Source of the DNA: Crocinitomicaceae bacterium
Lineage (GTDB): Bacteria; Bacteroidota; Bacteroidia; Flavobacteriales_D; Crocinitomicaceae
Assembly (NCBI GenBank): GCA_011522905.1
Contig: WTIB01000194.1
Coordinates: forward strand, 1 to 8,716
Direction of reading: 5' to 3'
DNA: 8,716 bases
Under the pieces are notes generated by a model that made no database searches, had not been told where the DNA came from, and saw only the letters and a list, made by a program, of their open reading frames with translations. This document shows, in pieces, positions 1 through 6,829 of the stretch (the stretch's first letter is position 1; each line of letters starts with the position of its first letter). A program made the position numbers and the translations under genes.

Positions 1-2
1 CT

Positions 3-3000
3 TCAATTAAGGAAATAACCTTAAATTTTGTATCAAGAACAGATATATCTACAAGTTGTACGGAAGTTGAGGGCTCTCCCCCGATGCTTGAGTGTGGAAT
101 TGGAAGTGCAGGTGGTAACGGTGCAGGAGCAATTGAACAAGTAATTTATCGTGGAGATGTAATGCTCCCAGGCACCCCTCCTAACGACGGATGGATTTTC
201 ACTTATGAGAATTTCTCAAGGAGTAATGCACTTACCAATATTCAAAATCCATCATCCTACGGAATTACCATTGCTGCAACCATGTTTCCTACTCCGAATA
301 GTATAAATAATTCATGTACAGATTCTTCTCCTAAATTTCTGCAATCACCCTATTTCGTTACCTGTGCAGGATCAGAATATAGATATAACATGAACGCGGT
401 AGATCCTGATTTAGATTCGTTACAATTCGATTTCGGTATACCCTACGACCATTTCCCAACTGGAAATTATGATCCACCAAACAATCCTATACCTGTTCCG
501 TTTGAGACAAACTTTTCCTTTTCATCTCCGACTCCTGGAGTAGCAAATGATCCAAACAATGTTGAAGCCACTATCAATAATGCGACAGGTGAATTAATTT
601 TTAATAGTTACACGACAGGGAATTACAATATCAAAATATTGGTAAAATCATACAGACAAGGTATTCAGGTTTCGCAGGTTGAAAGAGAAATACAAGTCGT
701 TGTCCTACCCTGCTCAAGTGCCAATAATGCCCCAGTAATTACAGCTCCATTTGCTTCCAATTCATTTGAAACAAATATTATAGCTGGCGATTTGATTTCT
801 TTTGATTTAATCGCAAATGATTTCGACTTACTTCAAGATGGATCTAATCAAAATGTAATCATAAGCGCTTCAGGACCCATGTTTGGCAATAATTACACCT
901 CTGATCTAGGTTGTGATATTGAACCATGCGCAACATTAAATAACACACCACCTATTTCTGCATCTCAAGAGGCAGTTGCCTCATTTTCTTGGCAGACCAC
1001 TTGTGATCATTTAATCAATCAATTTGGAGAGGCTGCCGATGTAATACCATATGATTTTGTCTTCAAGGTACAAGATAATTTTTGTCAAGTTCCAAAAATC
1101 ACCTATGCCACTGTTCGAATTAATGTATACAATTCTGGGATTCTCGATGCCCCAAAAATCAATTGTATACAAACCGATGACAGTGACAACATTACTATAT
1201 TTTGGAATCCAGTGTCAGACCCGAGTGGCTCTTTTGTAGAATATGGCATCTATTCAGTTCAAGATGGTCAAATTGCATCTATTCCAAACCTCGCCGCAAA
1301 TAGCTATACAATAAACGGAATCACCACTGCTAATGATTATTATTTATCAGTATTATCTGGAATATGCGGAAATACCGAACGTTTTTCAGATACCGTTTCA
1401 AATATTTATTTAAGCCTAAACAATCCCGGTAATGGAACGGCCTTGCTCAGCTGGAATAATCCAAGTATTAATTATTCTTCTGAATTTAATCCATACACAC
1501 ACATTTACAGAGAGTTTCCTGTAGGTACACTTACATTGATTGATAGTGTTACATATGACGTAAATAACTATAAAGACACCATTGATATTTGTCAGGCTTA
1601 TCTCAATTATCAAATAGTGATTCCAACATCAGAATGTGCGTTTACTTCCAATAAGGTAGGCGATGATTTTGAAGACATGCTCACACCTGATATTCCAAAT
1701 ATTCTATCTGTGGGAATTGATACAGTAACCAATAATATGCTGATTCAATGGAATGAAAATAATCAAAATGATACTTATGGTTATGTGATCTATACATTTG
1801 ATGCGAATGGAATTCTTTACGAGCTTGACACCGTTTGGGGAATTTCAAACATTAACTATTCATATCCAGTCAATCTTAATGATGGGCCGTATTCGTATTC
1901 GGTTGCAGCATTTGATTCCTGTTCTACAAATACCGTCCCAGTTACGTTTCAAACATCAGCCAAAGCAAGTATTAATACCTCTATGACCTCATTAGCAGAT
2001 GTATACATGTGTAGTCAAGAAGCAGATATATTTTGGACACCCTATATTGGAAGAGATGTAGATTTCTACGAAATATGGAGTTTAGTAAACGGCGAATGGA
2101 ATCTTGAAGAAATTAGCCAAGATACAACGGTGAGAATACCTGTTTTGGGAAATCAAAATTATACGATATTCATTAATGCTGTTTTTTATGATGGGTATAA
2201 TGCTTTCTCGAGCCCCACAAGCTTTTATGTTCCTACTCCAGGTCAGCCGGCATTTCATTATTTCAAACTTGCTACTGTAAATGGAGAAAACATTGAGCTC
2301 TATGATTACGTTGATGAGTCCGTTGGAATTACTGAAATCATATTTCAACGCAGAAACTTAAGTGGTGCCTATGAAGAAATAGGTCGAAGCGATGCAAATA
2401 GTAATATCGTTTATTTTCTTGATGAAGAGTCAAATCCAACTTACCAAGCATGGGAGTATCGTACAAAATATATTGACAGCTGTGGAACTGAAGGCACATT
2501 TGCCAATACAAATAAAACCATCTATTTAGAGGGATCAGCTGAAGATTATGACCTGATTAATACCCTAAATTGGTCAGCTTACGAAGGCTTTGATGGCGGC
2601 ATATTGGAATACCATATTTACAGATCTATTAATGGTGTTTATGATCCAAATCCAATAGTGATTTTAGACCAATCGGAGCTGAGTTATATCGATGATGTCA
2701 ATGGTTTAGGGTCAGAAGGGAAAATCTGTTACCGCGTTGAAGCCGTGGAAGCATTTAATACCTATAATTTTTCTGAGATTAGTTCCTCCAACGAGCTCTG
2801 TTTAACTTATAGTCCAAAAATTTATATTCCTAATGCCTTTACACCCAATGGATTCAATCCGATATTCAAACCCGTGGTTTCAAATATTAATTTCTCCACC
2901 TATCACCTTTCGATCATTGACCGTTGGGGACAATTGGTATTTGAATCTTTTGATAAGGACGAAGGTTGGGATGGCACAATACAATCTAATGGAAAAAAAG

Positions 3001-3092
3001 CAACGAACGATGTATACGTATATATCTTTGAGGCCCAAGACGAAAATGGAATTGTGCTGGTAAGAAAAGGATTTGTCTCTTTAATTGACTAA
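3..3092 (+). CDS. T9SS type B cargo protein with Fn3-like modules (5' partial)
   Basis: This is a secreted or surface protein of unknown specific role. The frame is open to the left edge: 27 in-frame codons precede the ATG at 84, so that ATG is internal and the true start and signal peptide lie outside. Residue numbers here count from that ATG. Residues about 80-210 and 211-350 form two beta-rich modules; the first carries the VDPD-type motif near 105 that is common in large Bacteroidota surface proteins. Residues about 356-913 hold six divergent fibronectin-III-like modules, with core Trp at 374, 457, 556, 651 and 830 and recurring IYR-like strands; the module near 720-820 lacks the Trp. Residues 914-1002 are the gliding-motility-associated type B sorting domain: PNAFTPNG at 916, DRWGQLVFES, GWDGT and a final GFVSLID. 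Family knowledge says such domains direct export through T9SS. The cargo's function (adhesion, gliding, binding) cannot be read from sequence. Its stop abuts the glycosyltransferase start. Confidence 0.9.
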   Translation, partial: SIKEITLNFVSRTDISTSCTEVEGSPPMLECGIGSAGGNGAGAIEQVIYRGDVMLPGTPPNDGWIFTYENFSRSNALTNIQNPSSYGITIAATMFPTPNSINNSCTDSSPKFLQSPYFVTCAGSEYRYNMNAVDPDLDSLQFDFGIPYDHFPTGNYDPPNNPIPVPFETNFSFSSPTPGVANDPNNVEATINNATGELIFNSYTTGNYNIKILVKSYRQGIQVSQVEREIQVVVLPCSSANNAPVITAPFASNSFETNIIAGDLISFDLIANDFDLLQDGSNQNVIISASGPMFGNNYTSDLGCDIEPCATLNNTPPISASQEAVASFSWQTTCDHLINQFGEAADVIPYDFVFKVQDNFCQVPKITYATVRINVYNSGILDAPKINCIQTDDSDNITIFWNPVSDPSGSFVEYGIYSVQDGQIASIPNLAANSYTINGITTANDYYLSVLSGICGNTERFSDTVSNIYLSLNNPGNGTALLSWNNPSINYSSEFNPYTHIYREFPVGTLTLIDSVTYDVNNYKDTIDICQAYLNYQIVIPTSECAFTSNKVGDDFEDMLTPDIPNILSVGIDTVTNNMLIQWNENNQNDTYGYVIYTFDANGILYELDTVWGISNINYSYPVNLNDGPYSYSVAAFDSCSTNTVPVTFQTSAKASINTSMTSLADVYMCSQEADIFWTPYIGRDVDFYEIWSLVNGEWNLEEISQDTTVRIPVLGNQNYTIFINAVFYDGYNAFSSPTSFYVPTPGQPAFHYFKLATVNGENIELYDYVDESVGITEIIFQRRNLSGAYEEIGRSDANSNIVYFLDEESNPTYQAWEYRTKYIDSCGTEGTFANTNKTIYLEGSAEDYDLINTLNWSAYEGFDGGILEYHIYRSINGVYDPNPIVILDQSELSYIDDVNGLGSEGKICYRVEAVEAFNTYNFSEISSSNELCLTYSPKIYIPNAFTPNGFNPIFKPVVSNINFSTYHLSIIDRWGQLVFESFDKDEGWDGTIQSNGKKATNDVYVYIFEAQDENGIVLVRKGFVSLID

Positions 3093-4061
3093 ATGGCTAA
3101 GAAATATTTAATCATTCAAACTGCTTTTATAGGAGATGTAATTCTTGCTACTCCTGTAATTGAATCTTTGAAAAAACACAATCCTGAAATACGAATTGAT
3201 GTCCTTGTTAAAAAAGAAAACAGCTCAGTTTTGGATGGAAACAAAAGCATTAACAAGGTTTTTACTTTAGACAAATCAAAGAAATTAAAATCAATTTTTT
3301 CTCTTATTCAAACTTTTCGAAGTATAAGATATGATTGCATTATTAATCTGCATCGATTCGCTTCGTCAGGAATAATATGCGCCTTGAGTGGAGGAAAAGA
3401 AACAAGGGGCTTCAGTAAAAATCCGCTTTCGATATTTTATTCAAAAAAAATAAAGCATATAATTCAAGACGGTATACATGAGGTAGATCGCAACCTATCC
3501 CTTATCGATGATATTGTTGCCGAATCGATTCGAAAACCCCATATTGATATTTCTGATGAAGTACGACAAAGTATCTCAAGTTATCAATCAAAAAAATATT
3601 ACTGCTTGGCTCCTGCTTCAGTTTGGAAAACAAAAGAGGCACCTCTGAGCATTTGGAGCAAATTAATTGAACAACTCAATGGACCTGAAGAATCACATAT
3701 TTTTCTTATTGGAGGACCTAAGGATTTTGAAAAAAGCGAAGCGCTTAAGAAGAGCTCTAAGCACAAGAACATTATTAATTTATGCGGAAAACTTAGCCTA
3801 ATTCAATCCGCAGCATTAATGCAAAATGCAGTAAGAAATTATGTAAATGATTCCGCTCCTCTTCATTTGGCATCTGCTTTAAATGCACCAGTAAGCGTAT
3901 TTTACTGTTCTACTTCACCAAAATTTGGTTTTGGTCCCTTATCGGAGGATTCTAAAGTTATCGAGGTAAAAAACCTAGACTGCAAACCATGTGGATTACA
4001 TGGGCATCGCTCTTGTCCAAAAGGTCATTTTAAATGTGGAAATGAACTGAAATTAGGATAA
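3093..4061 (+). CDS. Glycosyltransferase family 9 (heptosyltransferase-like)
   Basis: This is a predicted cytoplasmic GT-B fold glycosyltransferase of the ADP-heptose:LPS heptosyltransferase family, so it probably acts in lipopolysaccharide core or other surface glycan synthesis. The N-terminal domain opens with a beta strand followed by GDVILATP; Asp15 matches the conserved family Asp. The nucleotide-sugar domain starts near residue 171 with LAPASVWKTKEAP, followed by FLIGGPKDFE (204-213), NLCGKLSL (229-236) and VNDSAPLHLASALNAPV (251-267), the hallmark family motif. The C-terminus has Cys at 297, 300, 308 and 315 with interspersed His, a pattern I recall from Bacteroidota members. At 322 residues it is slightly short: the protein stops soon after the HFKCG motif. 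The ATG follows the upstream TAA directly and has no visible Shine-Dalgarno, which suggests coupled re-initiation. The sugar donor and acceptor are not determined; heptose is only the family default. The 3' end overlaps sucC by 9 bases. Confidence 0.93.
   Translation: MAKKYLIIQTAFIGDVILATPVIESLKKHNPEIRIDVLVKKENSSVLDGNKSINKVFTLDKSKKLKSIFSLIQTFRSIRYDCIINLHRFASSGIICALSGGKETRGFSKNPLSIFYSKKIKHIIQDGIHEVDRNLSLIDDIVAESIRKPHIDISDEVRQSISSYQSKKYYCLAPASVWKTKEAPLSIWSKLIEQLNGPEESHIFLIGGPKDFEKSEALKKSSKHKNIINLCGKLSLIQSAALMQNAVRNYVNDSAPLHLASALNAPVSVFYCSTSPKFGFGPLSEDSKVIEVKNLDCKPCGLHGHRSCPKGHFKCGNELKLG
4053..4061. other. Tail-to-tail overlap of two convergent genes
   Basis: The glycosyltransferase stop (TAA at 4059-4061) and the sucC stop (read on the minus strand from 4055 to 4053) share these nine bases. 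Each gene's last codons therefore lie within the other's 3' end, and there is no untranslated space for an ordinary terminator. An imperfect inverted repeat spans the overlap (4045-4057 with 4064-4075, loop 4058-4063), but it is interrupted by internal loops and lacks a T-run on either side. Confidence 0.95.
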
Positions 4062-5264
4062 AACCTCTTTCACTTTGTCAGCTGCCTCTTGAAGCAAAAC
4101 CGCTGAATGAACATTCAAACCAGACTCGTCAATTAGCTTCTTCGCCTCTACAGCATTCGTTCCTTGTAATCTCACAATTATTGGAACAGGAATTTCTCCC
4201 ATATTTTTATATGCATCCACTACTCCCTGAGCAACCCGATCGCATCGAACAATTCCTCCAAAAATATTAATGAGAATTGCTTTTACATTTGGGTCCTTTA
4301 AAATGATATGGAATGCTTTTTCAACGCGTTCAGCATTAGCAGTACCACCAACATCTAAAAAGTTTGCAGGGTTACCTCCCGAAAGCTTAATGATATCCAT
4401 TGTTGCCATCGCAAGACCAGCTCCATTAACCATACAACCTACATTTCCATCAAGCTTAACAAAGTTAAGACCAACCTCATCAGCTTCAACCTCAGTTGGA
4501 TCCTCTTCTGATTTATCTCTCATTGCCGCATAGTCCGGATGTCTAAACAAACCATTACCATCTAAGGTAACCTTTGAATCCACCGCTATGATTTTATCGT
4601 CTGCTGTTTTAAATAAAGGATTAATTTCAAACATAGATGCATCAATACCAACATATGCCTTGTATAAAGAATTCACAAATCGAACCATTTCTTTGAAGGC
4701 ATTACCCGACAACCCTAAATTGAAAGCTATTTTGCGCGCTTGAAAGGCCTGAAGTCCTAAATGAGGATCAATAAACTCTTTAAATATCTTTTCGGGTGTA
4801 TGTTCTGCTACATGTTCAATGTCCATCCCACCTTCTGTAGAATATATGATTACGTTTTTACCTGAATCTCTATCTAACAAAACAGACATATAAAATTCTT
4901 GTATTTCAGAAGGTCCAGGATAGTAAACATCTTGAGCAATTAATACCTTGTTTACCTTCTTCCCAACACCATTGGTTTGAAGCGTCTCCAAATGACCACC
5001 TAAAATACCTTTCACTTTATCTTCAACCTCATCGATTCCTTTGGCAATTACAACGCCGTGAGAACCTGTTTCTTGAACTGTTCCTTTTCCTCTACCCCCT
5101 GCATGAATCTGAGCTTTAACAACAAACCAGCTGGTTCCCGTTTCTTTATTCAATTTTTCAGCAGCTGAAACTGCATCTTCCACTTTGTCAATAACAACTC
5201 CTTCTTGGATAGCTACGCCGAAGCTTTTCAATATCGATTTTCCTTGGTATTCGTGTAAATTCAT
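4053..5264 (-). CDS. sucC: Succinate-CoA ligase, ADP-forming, beta subunit
   Basis: This is the nucleotide-binding beta subunit of succinyl-CoA synthetase (TCA cycle, cytoplasm), which interconverts succinyl-CoA and succinate with phosphorylation of ADP or GDP. The 403-residue protein starts with the canonical MNLHEYQGK. It has an ATP-grasp domain with KAQIHAGGRGK (50-60), EINPL (213-217; Asn215 is the Mg-site Asn), Asp229 in the DSKVTLDGN segment, and NGAGLAMATMD (280-290). The ligase domain has GGNPANFLDVGG (296-307), INIFGGIVRCD (332-342) and VRLQGTN (364-370). It is about 15 residues longer than E. coli SucC; part of the excess is a loop near 88-118. The catalytic phospho-His sits in the alpha subunit SucD, which is absent here; sucD is not downstream because the neighbour is convergent. 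The gene lies 65 bases after the biotin carboxylase gene on the same strand, so it may be co-transcribed or have its own promoter. Confidence 0.98.
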   Translation of the reverse strand: MNLHEYQGKSILKSFGVAIQEGVVIDKVEDAVSAAEKLNKETGTSWFVVKAQIHAGGRGKGTVQETGSHGVVIAKGIDEVEDKVKGILGGHLETLQTNGVGKKVNKVLIAQDVYYPGPSEIQEFYMSVLLDRDSGKNVIIYSTEGGMDIEHVAEHTPEKIFKEFIDPHLGLQAFQARKIAFNLGLSGNAFKEMVRFVNSLYKAYVGIDASMFEINPLFKTADDKIIAVDSKVTLDGNGLFRHPDYAAMRDKSEEDPTEVEADEVGLNFVKLDGNVGCMVNGAGLAMATMDIIKLSGGNPANFLDVGGTANAERVEKAFHIILKDPNVKAILINIFGGIVRCDRVAQGVVDAYKNMGEIPVPIIVRLQGTNAVEAKKLIDESGLNVHSAVLLQEAADKVKEVLS

Positions 5265-5281
5265 TGTTTCCGATTTGTTGG

Positions 5282-5289
5282 CAAAATTA
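5282..5289 (-). promoter_or_regulatory. Possible Bacteroidota -7 box ahead of sucC
   Basis: On the minus strand the 65-base gap between the biotin carboxylase stop and the sucC start contains TAATTTTG, which fits the Bacteroidota -7 consensus TAnnTTTG. It ends 17 bases before the sucC ATG. No matching -33 TTG/TTTG is visible at the expected spacing, and such octamers arise by chance in AT-rich DNA, so this is only a weak candidate. The rest of the gap is featureless AT-rich sequence with no Shine-Dalgarno. Confidence 0.22.
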
Positions 5290-5329
5290 ATTCTTTTGTG
5301 TAAATATGCTTCCTAAATCTGACTTTTTA

Positions 5330-6814
5330 TCAGTTTAATTGATTCTTCCAGGATTCCGTAATTTTCTTAGATTCAAAATCTTTATTCTTTCGATCAATTA
5401 AGTCGCTCCAAATTTGATTTAAGGAGCCCAATAGTGCGTCAGATACATCCTTCATAGAGGAAGGAATGTCATTGGAGTTTGGCACGTGGGTTTTGATAAA
5501 ATTTGTATCGAAGTCTCCACTCCTAAATGCCTCATGATTTAATACAAAAAGACCAAAATCCAATGTTGTTTTTACACCAGCTATTTGATATTCATTTACC
5601 GCATCAATACATTTTTGAATGCACTCATCTCTATTCTCTGCCCATACAACAAGCTTAGCAATCATTGGATCATAATAAATTGGAATATCCATACCCTCCT
5701 CAAATGCATCATCCACTCTAATGCCAGGGCCCTCTGGTCTAACATATTTATTTAACCTTCCGATATCAGGGACGAATCCATTAAGTGAATCCTCGGCATA
5801 TACCCTGATTTCAATAGCATGACCATTAATTTTTAGCTCATCCTGAGATTTAGGTAGTTTTTCTCCCCTAGCAATTCTAATTTGCCATTCCACCAAATCC
5901 AAACCAGTAATTTCTTCAGTTACCGGATGCTCTACTTGCAGTCTTGTATTCATCTCTAAAAAATAGAAATTCAAATCTGCATCCATCAGGAACTCAACCG
6001 TTCCTGCTCCCTCATATTCACAAGATCGACAAACAGAAATAGCCGCTTCTCCCATTTTAGCCCGTAGCGATTCACTCAATATCGAGCTCGGTGCTTCTTC
6101 AACCACTTTTTGATGTCTTCTTTGTATAGAGCATTCTCTTTCAAATAAATAGACCACATTTCCAAATTGGTCGGCGAAAACTTGAATTTCTATATGTCTC
6201 GGCTTTTCAACAAACTTTTCAATAAAAACAGCATCGTTCCCAAAAGAAGACCTGGCTTCATTTTGGGCCATTTGCATTTGTTCTTCAAATTCTTCCTCGG
6301 CATTCACCAAACGCATTCCTTTTCCTCCTCCACCTGCAGAAGCCTTAATTAAAATTGGATATTTAATTTCTTTCGCAATAGCTTTGGCTTTCTGAATATC
6401 TGAAATGGCCTCGTCAACTCCTGGAACCAATGGTACATTAAAGGATTTAACAGCCTGCTTTGCCTTTAACTTGTCACCCATGACATCCATTGAAGCTGCA
6501 GAGGGTCCAATTAATTTGACGCCTATTGCCTTTAGTTTATTTGCAAATTCTGCATTCTCAGATAAAAAGCCGTAACCAGGGTGAACACCATCGATTTTTT
6601 CGCTTTTGCAAATCTCGATGATTCGATCCTGACGTAGGTAACTTTCGGACGATGGACTCTCACCCACGTAAAATGCTTGGTCTGCCTCCAAGACATGAGG
6701 CGCCTCTTTATCTGCATCTGAATATATAGCGATGCTCTTTATATTCATTTTTTTGAGTGTTCGTATCACTCTTCGTGCAATCTCTCCCCTATTAGCTATT
6801 AGTACTTTTTTCAT
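5330..6814 (-). CDS. accC: Biotin carboxylase subunit of an acyl-CoA carboxylase
   Basis: This enzyme carboxylates the biotin of a carrier protein using ATP and bicarbonate, the first half-reaction of acetyl-, propionyl- or methylcrotonyl-CoA carboxylase. Domain order is normal: the N-terminal domain with NRGEIARR (8-15) and HPGYGFLSENAEFA (78-91), the ATP-grasp domain with the Gly-rich loop ASAGGGGKGMR (158-168), and the C-terminal domain to about 445. Active-site positions known from E. coli AccC are all present: Lys236 in RRHQKVVEEAP, Glu274, Glu287, Asn289, Arg291 and Glu295 in EMNTRLQVEHP, and Arg337. At 494 residues it exceeds E. coli AccC (449) because of a tail at about 446-494, rich in charged residues. 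The segments SSESYLRQDRII, YAEDSLNGFVPDIG and GIRVDDAFEEG resemble propionyl/methylcrotonyl-CoA carboxylase alpha chains more than AccC, so I infer an acyl-CoA carboxylase. The symbol is the routine label for this protein type. Carrier and carboxyltransferase genes are not in the window. The ATG is 15 bases after the tamB-like stop, suggesting one operon. Confidence 0.94.
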   Translation of the reverse strand: MKKVLIANRGEIARRVIRTLKKMNIKSIAIYSDADKEAPHVLEADQAFYVGESPSSESYLRQDRIIEICKSEKIDGVHPGYGFLSENAEFANKLKAIGVKLIGPSAASMDVMGDKLKAKQAVKSFNVPLVPGVDEAISDIQKAKAIAKEIKYPILIKASAGGGGKGMRLVNAEEEFEEQMQMAQNEARSSFGNDAVFIEKFVEKPRHIEIQVFADQFGNVVYLFERECSIQRRHQKVVEEAPSSILSESLRAKMGEAAISVCRSCEYEGAGTVEFLMDADLNFYFLEMNTRLQVEHPVTEEITGLDLVEWQIRIARGEKLPKSQDELKINGHAIEIRVYAEDSLNGFVPDIGRLNKYVRPEGPGIRVDDAFEEGMDIPIYYDPMIAKLVVWAENRDECIQKCIDAVNEYQIAGVKTTLDFGLFVLNHEAFRSGDFDTNFIKTHVPNSNDIPSSMKDVSDALLGSLNQIWSDLIDRKNKDFESKKITESWKNQLN

Positions 6815-6829
6815 TACTGCAATTTAAAA

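Noticed and set aside
84..86. ATG as the start of the T9SS cargo gene
   Set aside because: The frame is open for 27 codons upstream to the window edge with protein-like sequence, and no signal peptide follows this ATG, so it is an internal Met.
2082..2348. Minus-strand 88-codon reading frame inside the cargo gene
   Set aside because: It lies wholly within the Fn3-like coding region, lacks any recognisable motif, and the sense frame is continuous and protein-like.
3023..3030. TATCTTTG, a match to the Bacteroidota -7 box before the glycosyltransferase
   Set aside because: It lies inside the conserved sorting-domain coding sequence, has no -33 TTG at suitable spacing, and such matches are expected by chance in AT-rich DNA.
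4270..4533. Plus-strand 87-codon reading frame inside sucC
   Set aside because: It is antisense to a highly conserved part of sucC and shows no domain, RBS or promoter; it is a shadow of the real frame.
5319..5333. Small hairpin (CTGA/TCAG, 7-base loop) at the biotin carboxylase stop codon
   Set aside because: The stem is only four pairs and no T-run follows on the minus strand, so it is not a credible terminator.
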